Shown: positions 8,315 through 17,589 of the stretch, one piece after another
Layout of the letters: every line of letters starts with the position of its first letter
How positions within the stretch are numbered: position 1 is the stretch's first letter
Origin: Plantibacter sp050587525
Lineage (GTDB): Bacteria > Actinomycetota > Actinomycetes > Actinomycetales > Microbacteriaceae
DNA length: 64,000 nt
Direction: 5' to 3'
Assembly (NCBI RefSeq): GCF_050587525.1
Contig: NZ_JBOBFT010000001.1
Location: forward strand, 434,001 to 498,000
The notes under the pieces: model-generated
Seen by the model: only the letters and a program-made list of their open reading frames with translations
Databases searched by the model: none
What the model was told of the DNA's origin: nothing
Translations under genes and position numbers: made by a program

Positions 8315-8538
8315 CGTCCGCGCCCTCCCGTCAGCATCGCCCGTCCAGCCCGCGGACTGCGGTCGTCGCTGCGCCGGTTCCGTCCCGGCCAGCAGCGACC
8401 GACAGTTCGCGGGCTGTTCAGATATGGTCCTTCCGGTTGACGTTTTCGTTATCCGCCGGGCGCTATCGTTGCGATGACATTGGATATCGCGCGGTCTCCC
8501 CCGAAGGGGCCGTGTGTGCGAATCACGGGGGAATCACC

Positions 8539-9771
8539 ATGGGTGCACTCAACGACGGCCTGCGCGCGGTCAAGGCGGAGGGCATCCGCTCAACGCTCTG
8601 GCGCACCGGGAACTATCTCAACGGCCGGTTCAATCCGATGCGGAAGAACCACGTCGACCTGTATCCGAGCGATGCGATCGCCGCCGACTGGACGATCCCC
8701 CGGAACTTCAACGCGGAAGCGTTGCCGGCTCGCCCGTACGACATCGCCTGGTTGATCTCACCGCCCAGCCGCACCTCGGGCGGGCACCAGAACGCGTTCC
8801 GGTTCATGGAGTTCCTCGAGCAGGCCGGGCACCGGCTGACGGTGTACCTGTACCAGGCGTCGCCGATGCCGGCGGTGGACATCGACGGCATCCGGGCGAT
8901 GATGCGCGCCTCGAGCGCCTACCCGGACCTGCAGGCCGAGTTCGTCCGCTACGACCCGGCCACGGGCATCGCCCCGGGCGCGGACGTCGTGGTGTCCTCG
9001 GACTGGCAGACCGCGTACCCGGCCTACCGCTACGCGGGTCCCGCGAAGCGGTTCTCGTTCGTGCAGGACTTCGAGCCCTGGTTCTATCCCGCGAGCAGCC
9101 AGTACGTCCTCTCGGAGAACACCTACCGGTTCGGCTTCCACGGGTTCTCCGCCGGGCGCTGGCTGGCGCAGAAGGTCACCGACGAGTACGGGATGAGCTG
9201 CGACCACTACGACTACTCCGTCGACAAACAGCACTACTCCCACACCAACGATGCACCCCGCACGGAGATCCTCTTCTACGCGCGCCCGCCGACCCCGCGC
9301 CGCGGGTGGGAGATCGGTGAGCTCGCGCTGACCGAGTTCCACCGGCTCCGCCCGGACGTGACGATCAACCTCGTCGGCTGGGACATGTCCGGGTACGACG
9401 TGGCCTTCCCGTTCGTGAACCGGTCGGCCATGGACATCGATCAGCTCAATGCCGTCTACAACCGGTGCGCGGCCGGCCTCGTCCTGTCCCTGACCGACAT
9501 GTCCCTGCTGCCGCTGGAAGTCATGTCCTCCGGGGTCGTGCCCGTCGTGAACGACAGCGAGAACACCCGCGGCGTCCTCGACAGCGAACACATCGAGTAC
9601 GTTCCCCTCTCCCCCGCCGCGATCGCCCGGAAACTCGTCGAGATCATCGAACGACCAGATGCCGTCGAGCACTCCCGCACGATCGCCGCATCGATCACCG
9701 CGAAGGACTGGTCCGACCCGGGTCGGGTCTTCGTCGAGCGCTTCGAACACGCGATGCAGACCTCCCTCTGA
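8539..9771 (+). CDS. Glycosyltransferase, WsaF-like (GT4-type fold)
   Basis: 410-residue cytoplasmic glycosyltransferase. The N-terminal half has SGGHQNAFRFMEFLEQAGH, the nucleotide-sugar enzyme pattern of the WsaF (rhamnosyltransferase) group, and FVQDFEPWFYPASSQY is characteristic of that family. The C-terminal half has the GT-B donor-site region GLVLSLTDMSLLPLEVMSSG with the expected acidic residue for nucleotide binding. A GGGGGAA ribosome binding site precedes the ATG. The next gene is an exported polysaccharide deacetylase-like protein, suggesting a role in a cell-wall or capsule glycan. The exact sugar and acceptor cannot be read from sequence. Confidence 0.85.
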   Translation: MGALNDGLRAVKAEGIRSTLWRTGNYLNGRFNPMRKNHVDLYPSDAIAADWTIPRNFNAEALPARPYDIAWLISPPSRTSGGHQNAFRFMEFLEQAGHRLTVYLYQASPMPAVDIDGIRAMMRASSAYPDLQAEFVRYDPATGIAPGADVVVSSDWQTAYPAYRYAGPAKRFSFVQDFEPWFYPASSQYVLSENTYRFGFHGFSAGRWLAQKVTDEYGMSCDHYDYSVDKQHYSHTNDAPRTEILFYARPPTPRRGWEIGELALTEFHRLRPDVTINLVGWDMSGYDVAFPFVNRSAMDIDQLNAVYNRCAAGLVLSLTDMSLLPLEVMSSGVVPVVNDSENTRGVLDSEHIEYVPLSPAAIARKLVEIIERPDAVEHSRTIAASITAKDWSDPGRVFVERFEHAMQTSL

Positions 9772-9795
9772 GCCGGGACAGACGAGCGAGGCGAC

Positions 9796-10737
9796 ATGGG
9801 GGCGCATCATCCGGGGCCACGGCACGCGCGGCAGGACCGGCAGGGCGTTCGCAGACGTGTGTTCATGGGCGCCGCGTTCGGTGCGTTGGGTGTCGCCGCC
9901 CTCGGAGCCGGGGCTGCGGCACTCACCGACGACGGCCTGACCACGCTGCTCGGAGGTGCCGCCCCGACGAGCACCGCCGCAGCAGGGGGACGACCGGCGC
10001 CAACGGGCCCGGCGTCGGCGCCTCCGTCCGAGACGCCGGTTCCCACGCCGACGCCGACGCCCACGCCCACGCCGACCGGCGTCAGGTCCGTCGCGCCCGC
10101 CATCGAGCGGGTGGCGCTCCCCGGCCCCGGGCACGGCATCTCCAGCCTGCCGGTCGCCGGCCCCTACATCGCCTGGACGGTGGACGACGGAGCCGACGCG
10201 AACGTCATCCACGCCTACGCGACGTTCGCCAAGGAGACAGGCACCAGACTGACGTTCTTCCCCAACGCCAAGTACGAGGGGTGGACGACGCACGCCGGGC
10301 TCATCCGGCCGCTCGTCGAATCCGGCCAGATCACGATCGGCAACCACACCTACGACCACACCGACCTCACCTCGCTGAGCGATCAAGGCATCATCGACGA
10401 ACTCACCCGCAACGAGGCGGCGCTCGTCGCGCTCTACGGGGCGGACCCGAAACCGTTCTACCGGCCACCGTTCGGGTACCGGAACGACCGGACGGACGCC
10501 GTCGCAGCCAGCATCGGCTACACGACACCGGTCATGTGGTACGGATCGATCGCGGACTCCAGCTTGATCTCCCCCGACCAGCTCCTCGGCTTCGCGGACA
10601 CGTGGTTCCAGCCCGGGAGCATCGTCATCGGCCACGCGAACTTCCCAACGGTCACGACCGTGTTCCCGCAACTGCGCAAACTGCTCCTCGACCGAGGCCT
10701 GCAGACGGTGACCCTCCGGGACGTCTTCCTCACCTGA
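9796..10737 (+). CDS. Exported polysaccharide deacetylase family protein
   Basis: 313 residues. The N-terminus has a twin-arginine-like motif (RRRVFMG, Arg19-21) followed by an Ala-rich hydrophobic segment, then a Thr/Pro linker encoded by a CCGACGCCCACG-type repeat, then a NodB-like domain from about residue 115. NodB motif 1 is TVDDG rather than TFDDG, motif 2 is intact (GNHTYDHTDL), and RPPFGYRND is motif 3. It probably folds outside the membrane and removes N-acetyl or similar groups from a glycan. It follows the glycosyltransferase by 24 bp, so the pair is probably co-transcribed. The Phe to Val change in motif 1 keeps the catalytic Asp and metal Asp. Confidence 0.85.
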   Translation: MGAHHPGPRHARQDRQGVRRRVFMGAAFGALGVAALGAGAAALTDDGLTTLLGGAAPTSTAAAGGRPAPTGPASAPPSETPVPTPTPTPTPTPTGVRSVAPAIERVALPGPGHGISSLPVAGPYIAWTVDDGADANVIHAYATFAKETGTRLTFFPNAKYEGWTTHAGLIRPLVESGQITIGNHTYDHTDLTSLSDQGIIDELTRNEAALVALYGADPKPFYRPPFGYRNDRTDAVAASIGYTTPVMWYGSIADSSLISPDQLLGFADTWFQPGSIVIGHANFPTVTTVFPQLRKLLLDRGLQTVTLRDVFLT

Positions 10738-10817
10738 CGCCCCGCCACGCGGCCCGTCCCGAGTCGCGCACCGGACGGGTTCAGCGAACCGGGAGCCGGC
10801 GCTGAAACACTGGCGAC

Positions 10818-11561
10818 ATGACGACCATCACGCTGTCCAGGGACCTCACCGCCTATCGCGCCGACCCGCCGAAGGGCGTCGAGCTCCGCGGCGCCATCGT
10901 GCTCATCCACGAGATCTGGGGGCTCGTCCCGCACATCACCGATGTCGCGGACCGCCTGGCTGCGGAAGGGTACCTGGTCGTCGCACCCGACCTGCTGAGC
11001 GGCGTCGGCGTGACCCCGGACGTCGGCGAGGAGCTGCAGGCGGTGCTGTTCAGCGGCGATGAGGCGACGCGCACCGCCGCCCAGCCGCGACTCCGCGAGC
11101 TGACCGCACCCGTCCACGCTCCCGAGTTCGCCGCCGAGGCCGTCCCCGCCCTCGGGAAGGTCGTCGACCTGCTGTTCGACGAGCCTGGCGTGGACGGTCG
11201 CATCGCCGTCATGGGCTTCTGCTTCGGTGGCGGCTACAGTTTCGCCCTCGCCGCGGCGGATCGTCGCATCCGCGCCGCCGTCCCGTTCTACGGCTACCCG
11301 CCCGAACCGGCCGCTGTCACCGCAATCGCCTGCCCTGTCCTCGCGTTCTACGGCGATGAGGACGAACGCCTCATGAAGACGCTCCCCGAGCTCACCGAGA
11401 CGATGGAGGATGCGCGCGTCGAGTTCACCGCGACGGTCTACCCCGGCGCAGGACACGCGTTCTTCAACGACTCGAACTCCATCACCTACCGGGAGGACGC
11501 TGCGGCCGACGCCTGGGCGAAGACCCTGGCCTTCCTCGACGGGGCGCTCGGCAACGCCTGA
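10818..11561 (+). CDS. Dienelactone hydrolase family protein
   Basis: 247-residue cytosolic alpha/beta hydrolase. The nucleophile elbow is GFCFGGGYS with Cys135, the Cys nucleophile typical of dienelactone hydrolases; the oxyanion strand is VLIHEIWGLVPHI, and the Asp/His pair is in YGDEDE and GAGHAFFND. No chlorocatechol genes are nearby, so it should be read as a general carboxylic ester or lactone hydrolase. A weak -10-like AACACT ends 6 nt before the ATG, and there is no clear ribosome binding site, so the mRNA may be leaderless. Confidence 0.9.
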   Translation: MTTITLSRDLTAYRADPPKGVELRGAIVLIHEIWGLVPHITDVADRLAAEGYLVVAPDLLSGVGVTPDVGEELQAVLFSGDEATRTAAQPRLRELTAPVHAPEFAAEAVPALGKVVDLLFDEPGVDGRIAVMGFCFGGGYSFALAAADRRIRAAVPFYGYPPEPAAVTAIACPVLAFYGDEDERLMKTLPELTETMEDARVEFTATVYPGAGHAFFNDSNSITYREDAAADAWAKTLAFLDGALGNA

Positions 11562-11596
11562 GGTCCCTTGCCGTCGACTCATTCCGGCGTCTGGCC

Positions 11597-11683
11597 GTTC
11601 ACAACTCAGGAGCGTCCCGGCGTGACGCGGCGGTCGGACGGCGTGTCGCGCGCGACACGCCGCGGCCGTCCTGAGTTGTGAAC
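11597..11683. repeat. Family C palindrome (GTTCACAACTCAGGA arms)
   Basis: 15-bp outer arms GTTCACAACTCAGGA and TCCTGAGTTGTGAAC enclose a GC-rich inner palindrome GGCGTGTCG-CGACACGCC. Two further copies are at 12470-12556 and 59900-59986, all with the same inner GGCGTGTC core. This copy lies between two same-strand genes. Confidence 0.92.
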
Positions 11684-11828
11684 AGGGAGCCGGGCTCGGA
11701 GGTGGGCGGATGGTGCCGGCAACGAGGGCAGCAGCGGGCACGATGGCGGCGGACGCACGTCGGCCTGGCGGGGAGCGGACGGCATCGATACGCTCTCCGC
11801 ATCGGCGATGCCACGAGGAGGCACGGCA

Positions 11829-12440
11829 ATGAAGCTCACACTGACGGAGTTCGTCTCGCTCGACGGCGTCGCCCAGGGCCCAGGATCACCGGACGAGGAC
11901 ACGAGCGACGGGTTCAGTCGCGGCGGCTGGTTCGTCCCGTACATCGACGAGTCCTTCATCGGCATCGTCACCGGATGGTTGGAGGAGGCCGACGGGCTCC
12001 TGCTCGGCCGCCGCACGTACACGGCGTTCGCTCGCGACTGGCCGCCGATGCTCGACCCGGACGACCCCGTCTCCGTGATGATGAACGGACTGCCGAAGTA
12101 CGTCGCGACGAACACGCTCATCGAGGCCGGCTGGGCGCCGTCGACGATCCTGTCGGGCGATGTGGTCGCACAGGTCGCAGAGCTGAAGAAGCGGCCAGGA
12201 CGCGAACTGCAGATCCACGGCAGCGCGCGGCTCGCCCACTCGTTGCTCACCGCGGGCCTCGTCGACGAGGTGCGGCTCGTCATCGCACCGGTCGTCGTCG
12301 GAGCGGGTCGACGGCTGTTCCCGGACGGCGCGGCACCCGTCGGCTTCGAACCGCTCAGCAGCCGGACGACCCCTGGCGGCTTCACGATCCTGCACCTGGC
12401 GGCGACCGGGGAACCCGCGTTCGACACCTACGGGACGTGA
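11829..12440 (+). CDS. Dihydrofolate reductase / RibD C-terminal domain family protein
   Basis: 203-residue NADPH-type reductase domain protein. MKLTLTEFVSLDGVAQGPG is the standard N-terminus of the stand-alone RibD C-terminal ('dihydrofolate reductase family') proteins; LLLGRRTYTAF and the glycine-rich IHGSARLAHSLLTAGLVDEV make the cofactor site. These proteins are usually not true folate enzymes and their substrates are mostly unknown. A perfect AGGAGG is 7 bp before the ATG. It is flanked on both sides by family C palindromes, which would isolate it as a single-gene unit. Confidence 0.9.
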   Translation: MKLTLTEFVSLDGVAQGPGSPDEDTSDGFSRGGWFVPYIDESFIGIVTGWLEEADGLLLGRRTYTAFARDWPPMLDPDDPVSVMMNGLPKYVATNTLIEAGWAPSTILSGDVVAQVAELKKRPGRELQIHGSARLAHSLLTAGLVDEVRLVIAPVVVGAGRRLFPDGAAPVGFEPLSSRTTPGGFTILHLAATGEPAFDTYGT

Positions 12441-12469
12441 GCATCCGGCCCTGCGATCCCGGAGTTCCT

Positions 12470-12556
12470 GTTCACAACTCAGGAGCGCCGCGGCGTGGCG
12501 GGATGATCGCGCGGCGTGTCACGGCCGACACGCCGCAGTGCTCCTGAGTTCTGAAC
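12470..12556. repeat. Family C palindrome, second copy
   Basis: Outer arms GTTCACAACTCAGGAG and CTCCTGAGTTCTGAAC differ by one pair; the inner arm again is GGCGTGTC/GACACGCC. It lies between convergent genes. Confidence 0.92.
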
Positions 12557-12560
12557 ACGT

Positions 12561-12665
12561 GCACTTCGACAGGCTCAGCGAACGGGTGCAGGCCCAGCGA
12601 ACGGGTGCAGGCCCAGCGAACGGGTGCAGGCCCAGCGAACGGGCGCAGGCCCAGCGAACGGGGCG
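12561..12665 (+). repeat. 20-bp tandem repeat led by a family A half unit
   Basis: A family A start (CACTTCGACAGGCTCAGCGA) runs straight into about four further 20-bp units of the pattern GTGCAGGCCCAGCGAACGGG. The tandem array looks like internal amplification of the repeat end. No gene is encoded here. Confidence 0.9.
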
Positions 12666-12668
12666 CGG

Positions 12669-12707
12669 ACGACGACGGCCCACGGGAGCACCGTGGGCCG
12701 TCGTCGT
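12669..12707 (-). terminator. Hairpin terminator for glyQS
   Basis: A perfect 17-bp stem (ACGACGACGGCCCACGG and its complement) with a GAGCA loop lies 22 bp beyond the glyQS stop codon. There is no U tract, as is common in high-GC actinobacteria. Confidence 0.8.
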
Positions 12708-12729
12708 GCGGGATGCGTCGTGCGCGGGG

Positions 12730-14121
12730 CTAGGCGCCCTTGAGGCGTTCCGCGAGGTACGCGCTCAGTTCGTCGATCGGGACGCGCTCCTGGAGCATCG
12801 TGTCGCGGTCGCGGACGGTGACCGCGTTGTCCTCGAGCGAGTCGAAGTCGACCGTGACGCAGTACGGCGTACCGATCTCGTCCTGGCGGCGGTAGCGGCG
12901 GCCGATCGCGCCCGAGTCGTCGAAGTCGATGTTCCACTGCTTGCGGAGGTCGTCACCGATCTGACGAGCGAGCGGCGACAGGGCCTCGTTGCGCGACAGC
13001 GGCAGCACGGCGGCCTTGACCGGAGCCAGACGCGGGTCGAGGTGCAGGACCGTGCGGGTCTCGACCTTGCCCTTGGCGTTCGGCGGGAGCTCCTGCTCCT
13101 CGTACGCGTCGACGAGGAACGCCATGAGCGCACGCGTCAGACCGAACGACGGCTCGATGACATACGGCACCCAGCGTTCGTTCTTGGCCTGGTCGAAGAA
13201 GGAGAGGTCCTTGCCGGAGTTCTCGGCGTGGGTCGCGAGGTCGTAGTCGGTGCGGTTCGCGACGCCCATGAGCTCGCCCCACTCACTGCCTGCGAACCCG
13301 AACTGGTACTCGATGTCGACGGTGCGCTTGGAGTAGTGGGCGAGCTTCTCCTGCGGGTGCTCGAACCAGCGGATGTGCTCCGGCGTCATCCCGAGATCGA
13401 TGAACCACTCCCAGCACAGGTCCATCCAGGTCTGCTGCCACTCGTCGTCCGTGCCCGGCTCGACGAAGAACTCGATCTCCATCTGCTCGAACTCGCGCGT
13501 GCGGAAGATGAAGTTGCCCGGCGTGATCTCGTTGCGGAACGCCTTACCGATCTGGCCGATGCCGAACGGCGGCTTCTTGCGTGACGTCTGGAGGACGTTC
13601 GCGAAGTTCGTGAAGATGCCCTGCGCGGTCTCCGGACGGAGGTAGTGCAGTCCGGTCTCGTCATCGACGACGCCGAGGAATGTCTTCAGCAGACCCGACA
13701 TCTGACGGATCTCGGTCCACTGACCGACCTTCTCGGGGTGCTCGGGGTCCGGGATGTCGGCGAGCCCGTTGACGGGCGGGTGTCCGTGCTCGGCCTCATA
13801 CGCTTCGAAGAGGTGATCGGCACGGTAGCGCTTGTGCGTGATGAGGGACTCGGTGAGCGGGTCGCTGAACACCTTGACGTGACCGGACGCCTCCCAGACG
13901 GGCGTCGGCAGGATGACGGCGGAGTCGAGGCCCACCATGTCGCCGCGGCCGCGCACGAACGCGTTCCACCACTGCTTCTTGATGTTCTCCTTGAGCTCGA
14001 CGCCGAGCGGCCCGTAGTCCCACGCCGACCTCGTACCGCCGTAGATGTCTCCGGACGGGAAGACGAAACCTCGGTGCTGGGCCAGGGTGATGACCGAATC
14101 GAGGCGGGACTGCTCTGCCAT
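12730..14121 (-). CDS. glyQS: Glycyl-tRNA synthetase (homodimeric type)
   Basis: 463-residue class II aminoacyl-tRNA synthetase that charges tRNA-Gly. Motifs: the start MAEQSRLDSVITLAQHRGFVFPS, LRPETAQGIFTNFANVL (motif 1/2 region), FRNEITPGNFIFRTREFEQMEIE (motif 2) and GLTRALMAFLVDAY (motif 3). The C-terminal anticodon-binding domain occupies about the last 120 residues. Length fits the alpha2 single-chain form. ATG 14121 has AGAGGAGCACC upstream; a longer in-frame reading upstream is unlikely. It stands alone, convergent with the RibD-like gene and closed by the hairpin just downstream. Confidence 0.98.
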   Translation of the reverse strand: MAEQSRLDSVITLAQHRGFVFPSGDIYGGTRSAWDYGPLGVELKENIKKQWWNAFVRGRGDMVGLDSAVILPTPVWEASGHVKVFSDPLTESLITHKRYRADHLFEAYEAEHGHPPVNGLADIPDPEHPEKVGQWTEIRQMSGLLKTFLGVVDDETGLHYLRPETAQGIFTNFANVLQTSRKKPPFGIGQIGKAFRNEITPGNFIFRTREFEQMEIEFFVEPGTDDEWQQTWMDLCWEWFIDLGMTPEHIRWFEHPQEKLAHYSKRTVDIEYQFGFAGSEWGELMGVANRTDYDLATHAENSGKDLSFFDQAKNERWVPYVIEPSFGLTRALMAFLVDAYEEQELPPNAKGKVETRTVLHLDPRLAPVKAAVLPLSRNEALSPLARQIGDDLRKQWNIDFDDSGAIGRRYRRQDEIGTPYCVTVDFDSLEDNAVTVRDRDTMLQERVPIDELSAYLAERLKGA

Positions 14122-14334
14122 GGTGCTCCTCTGCGCCGCTGGGGATGCGGCTTGTGCTGCGTGGTGCTGACGCCTGGCTGGCGCCCGCTCCCAAACGCCT
14201 CTCATCCTACGGGCGCGTGGGCGGAGGATGCGAAACGAGCGCCCGCCGCCGAATCACGCCGATCCACGGCTCATCTTCAGGATTGAATGACCCTCCTGTG
14301 TGATTCTCATGAAGGCCTTTCTGAACGGAGTCGG

Positions 14335-15648
14335 ATGAACTGGTTGTGGCGCATCGATGTGGTGGACGGTCCCGTGGTCTGGGGACTGCGGATCGCCAGC
14401 ATCGCGGCACTCGCGTACGTGTTCTTCCGGCGGCGGGGTGGTCGCGTCTGGTACCTCAGCGCGATCGGAGCGCTGGCGGTCGGCGCGCTCATCGGCCTGG
14501 GGGTCGTGTGGCTGCTCTTCGACGTGTTGAACACCTTCAACAGCCCGCTCATCAGCGGGGTCAGGCGATGGGCGGTACTCACGTTCGCCGGTGTCGCACT
14601 CGCCCTGCTCGGGGTGTTCTGGCGCGGACGGTGGTGGAGGCGCCTGCTCTCGGCGCTCGCGATCATCGTGTTCCTGCTCACGGGGTTCGTGGGGATCAAC
14701 CGTGCGTACGGGCTGCAGACGACGATCGGGGCCGTGTTCCACATCAACACCGATGAGACGGTGAACGTCATCCATCCTCCGAAGGAAAGTGCATCCGTCG
14801 AACCGAAGTCACCCCTCTACACGAGGTGGAAACCGCCGGCAGACATGCCGTCCGTCGGGCAGCACGGACCGTTGCCCATCGACCAACAGGTGCCGAACAC
14901 CGCCTCAGGGTTCCCCGCCAGGCCTGCGGAGGTCTACTACCCGCCTGCCGCGCTGGTGCAGAATCCTCCAGCCCTGCCGTTCGTCCTGATGATGATGGGC
15001 CAGCCGGGCGATCCGGACTCCAAGTGGATCGGCGCCGCCCTCGACAAGATCTCCGCCGAGCACGACGGGCTCGCCCCGATCGTCCTCGTGGTGGACCAAT
15101 TGGGCGACCCGGCCCAGGACCCGCTGTGCATCGATGGGAAGCTCGGCAACGTCGAGACGTACGTGATGCAGGACGTGGTGCCGTGGGTGCAACAGAACCT
15201 GCACGTGATGAAGCATCGGGATGCCTGGACCGTCGCGGGGTATTCGGCCGGCGGCGGCTGCGCCCTTTATTTCGGCGCGAAGTACCCGAAGACGTTCGGC
15301 AACATCGTCAGCATCTCCGGTGAGGTCTACTCCGGTGCTGAATCGGCTGAGGCCAACCTGCAGTCGATGTTCGACGGCGACCAGGCAGCGTACGACGCGA
15401 TCAAACCGACGACGATCTACCAGACCACGTCCTACCCGGACACGCATGCGTACTTCTCGGCGGGGTCGGCGGATCCCGCGTACGTCGAGTACATGAACGA
15501 GGCCGCTGCATCCGCCTCGACAGCCGGCATCCACGCGGAGACGTTCGTGGTCCCGGGAGGCGACCACGTCATCGGCGGCCTGACCGGCGGTCTCGACCTG
15601 ACCCTCCGCGCCCTCTATCCCCGGCTCGGCCTCGCCCCTCCTCCCTAA
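14335..15648 (+). CDS. Membrane-anchored alpha/beta-hydrolase (esterase family)
   Basis: 437 residues. Four hydrophobic segments fill the first 130 residues, then a linker and an extracytoplasmic alpha/beta-hydrolase domain of the esterase D / antigen 85-like group. The nucleophile elbow is GYSAGGGCALY with Ser304; the likely acid is in the SAGSADPAYVEY strand and the His is in GGDHVIGGL. The same architecture (four membrane segments plus esterase domain) is common in actinobacteria, where the enzymes are presumed to act on cell-envelope esters. GGAGTCGG precedes the ATG. Substrate unknown. Confidence 0.88.
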   Translation: MNWLWRIDVVDGPVVWGLRIASIAALAYVFFRRRGGRVWYLSAIGALAVGALIGLGVVWLLFDVLNTFNSPLISGVRRWAVLTFAGVALALLGVFWRGRWWRRLLSALAIIVFLLTGFVGINRAYGLQTTIGAVFHINTDETVNVIHPPKESASVEPKSPLYTRWKPPADMPSVGQHGPLPIDQQVPNTASGFPARPAEVYYPPAALVQNPPALPFVLMMMGQPGDPDSKWIGAALDKISAEHDGLAPIVLVVDQLGDPAQDPLCIDGKLGNVETYVMQDVVPWVQQNLHVMKHRDAWTVAGYSAGGGCALYFGAKYPKTFGNIVSISGEVYSGAESAEANLQSMFDGDQAAYDAIKPTTIYQTTSYPDTHAYFSAGSADPAYVEYMNEAAASASTAGIHAETFVVPGGDHVIGGLTGGLDLTLRALYPRLGLAPPP

Positions 15649-15723
15649 CCCGCCCTTCCCGAGGCACGTGTGAGAATGGGCGATGCCGCGGCGGCGGCAG
15701 GCGCGAGCGGGAGGCAGGACCGG

Positions 15724-16470
15724 ATGGCAGAACCGAACGCAGGAACCCGCGCATCGCTGCGGCTGCTCGCCGGGTCGAAGCACGGTGCGGCGCTCCCCTA
15801 CCTGCTGCTCGCGCTGACCTTCGTGACCGGACTCGTCGACGCCGTGAGCGTCCTCGAACTCGGCCGGGTCTTCGTCGCGAACATGACGGGCAACGTCGTC
15901 TCGATCGGCTTCGCGATCGCCGGCGCTCCCGGCTTCTCGCTCTGGGGCTCTGCGCTCGCGTTGGCAGGCTTCGTTGCCGGGGCGACGATCGGAGGCGGGA
16001 TCGTCGCTCGGGTGTCCGTACCGCGCCGGACGATGCTCCGGAACGTCCTCCTGATCGTCGTGCTCTTCTTCATCGCGTCGACCGTCATCGCGTGGACGAC
16101 CGATGACGCCGCGGGGCCGCTCGCGCAGAACGCGATCGTCGTCCTCACGTCATTCGCACTCGGCCTGCAGAACGCCGCCGTCCGACACCTCGCGGTCCCC
16201 GACCTCACCACGACGGTGCTGACCATGACGATCACGGGCATCGCGGCCGACATCCGTTCCGGTGATCGCATCGCCGTCACGCGACGTGCGTTCGCCATCG
16301 TGTCGATGCTCCTCGGCGCGACCGCGGGCGGCTTCATCGTGCTGCACCTCGGTGTGACGGTCGCCCTCGCCGTCATCGTCGTCGTCCAGCTCGTGGTGGC
16401 GGCGTTCCTCGCGTTCCTCCCACCCGACCCCGGCGCTCCCGCTGCCGAGGGGTCGCGAACTGCGGGTTGA
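15724..16470 (+). CDS. YoaK family (DUF1275) membrane protein
   Basis: 248 residues with six predicted membrane segments. FVTGLVDAVSVLELGRVFVANMTGN is the conserved DUF1275 start, and LQNAAVRHLAVPDLTTTVLTMT is the second family signature. Function is not established for the family; it resembles small membrane transport proteins. I chose the ATG at 15724 because GGGAGG lies 8-9 bp upstream; a GTG at 15670 is the alternative. Odd feature: the last nine codons (AAEGSRTAG) and the stop codon are formed by the left arm of a family F palindrome, so the C-terminus is repeat-derived. Confidence 0.85.
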   Translation: MAEPNAGTRASLRLLAGSKHGAALPYLLLALTFVTGLVDAVSVLELGRVFVANMTGNVVSIGFAIAGAPGFSLWGSALALAGFVAGATIGGGIVARVSVPRRTMLRNVLLIVVLFFIASTVIAWTTDDAAGPLAQNAIVVLTSFALGLQNAAVRHLAVPDLTTTVLTMTITGIAADIRSGDRIAVTRRAFAIVSMLLGATAGGFIVLHLGVTVALAVIVVVQLVVAAFLAFLPPDPGAPAAEGSRTAG

Positions 16471-16505
16471 GGACGCCGGCACCCACACGATGGGACCCCT
16501 CGGCA
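16442..16505. repeat. Family F palindrome overlapping the end of the YoaK gene
   Basis: Arms CTGCCGAGGGGTC and GACCCCTCGGCAG enclose GCGAACTGCGGGT and its rough complement. Three other copies are at 32955, 35012 and 37494. Here the left arm encodes the protein's end and contains the TGA. Confidence 0.9.
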
Positions 16506-16539
16506 GAGATGGGTGGGCACGGGGCCGGGGAGACAGAAG

Positions 16540-17589
16540 CTAGGGACGGGCTGGGGACGACGCGGCGGCGCGGTAGGCGCTGGGGAGCATGCCGTAGCGG
16601 GACTTGAACGCGGTGCGGAGCTCGAACGCGGACCCGAAGCCCGCACGGGCGGCGAGCTCGCCCATCGTGATCGTCGCAGCGCCGGGGCCCGCGAGGTAGA
16701 GGGCGGCGGTCTCGGCACGACGCGCGGCGATCTCCCCGGCGATCGACGTCTCGCTGTCCTGGAACGCGCGCTGCAGATGCCGCAGCGACACCCCGAGCGG
16801 AGCGGCCACGGTCTTCGGCGACAACGCGGGATCCCGATGCCGTTCGGCGATGTACGTCATCGCCCGGCTGCGCAATCCCACGCGCAGGTCCTCGCTGTCC
16901 ATCGCGTACCCGCCCGCTTCGAGCAGCATCCCGACGACGAGGTCCTCGACCGCACGGCCCGCGACGAGCAGTCCTGGTTTCGTCGGATTCCACGCGGCGT
17001 CCGCGATGGCGAGTCCCAACTCCCGCAGCGGCGCACCGAGCGATGTCGGCGGCCCGCCGAACCGGAATCGATGCGCACTCAGCTGGATGCCGCGCTCGCG
17101 AAGGCGACTCTCCGGCATCCGGATGTTCAGCGCCCGGGTGCTCTCGAGCGCTGACAGGTTGTAGCCGGAGAGGTCGGTCGCGACGAAGACACCGCCGCGG
17201 TTGAGCGTCGCCTCGGTGCCGCCGTTGGGGCCGAAGTCGCACGTGCCGTCGAGCACGAATCCCACGTGCACGGTACCGGTGGACTGCGCATCCTCACCAC
17301 GGATGCGGATGGCGGACTGTGTGGTCCGCATCACAACCGTGTCGCCGAGGATGCGAGACTGAGCGGAGAAGTGGAAGACGGAGTCGGAGCGGGTCCAGAA
17401 GCCCCTCGCGACCCGCTCGACCCGCTCCTCGGGAACCGGGAACGGCGAGGTCTGCTCGATGATGTGGCGCATCGCGCGTTTCGAGATGGGCTTCCACATG
17501 GGTTGGTCCTTGCTCGGCGTCCCTGGGCGGTTCGACCCGGCCGCCGAGTCGCGCTCAGGCCGTCCTGAATTCCGTTGCGGGATCGTCAT
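16540..17589 (-). CDS. AraC family transcriptional regulator
   Basis: 349 residues. The N-terminal two thirds resemble the AraC-type ligand-binding domain found with C-terminal HTH_18; the HTH region is at about residues 245-345 (SPKTVAAPLGVSLRHLQRAF and GFGSAFELRTAFKSRYGMLP). Ligand unknown. Start is uncertain: ATG 17589 has GGGAGG 12 nt upstream, while ATG 17499 (MWKPISKRAMRHII) has AAGGA 8 nt upstream and removes a 30-residue low-complexity tail. No obvious target gene is adjacent; the gene upstream on the other strand is a small membrane protein about 300 bp away. Confidence 0.9.
   Translation of the reverse strand: MTIPQRNSGRPERDSAAGSNRPGTPSKDQPMWKPISKRAMRHIIEQTSPFPVPEERVERVARGFWTRSDSVFHFSAQSRILGDTVVMRTTQSAIRIRGEDAQSTGTVHVGFVLDGTCDFGPNGGTEATLNRGGVFVATDLSGYNLSALESTRALNIRMPESRLRERGIQLSAHRFRFGGPPTSLGAPLRELGLAIADAAWNPTKPGLLVAGRAVEDLVVGMLLEAGGYAMDSEDLRVGLRSRAMTYIAERHRDPALSPKTVAAPLGVSLRHLQRAFQDSETSIAGEIAARRAETAALYLAGPGAATITMGELAARAGFGSAFELRTAFKSRYGMLPSAYRAAASSPARP

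Noticed and set aside
10753..10779. Hairpin CCCGTCC-N13-GGACGGG after the deacetylase gene
   Set aside because: Only a 7-bp stem with a large loop; too weak to call a terminator at this GC content.
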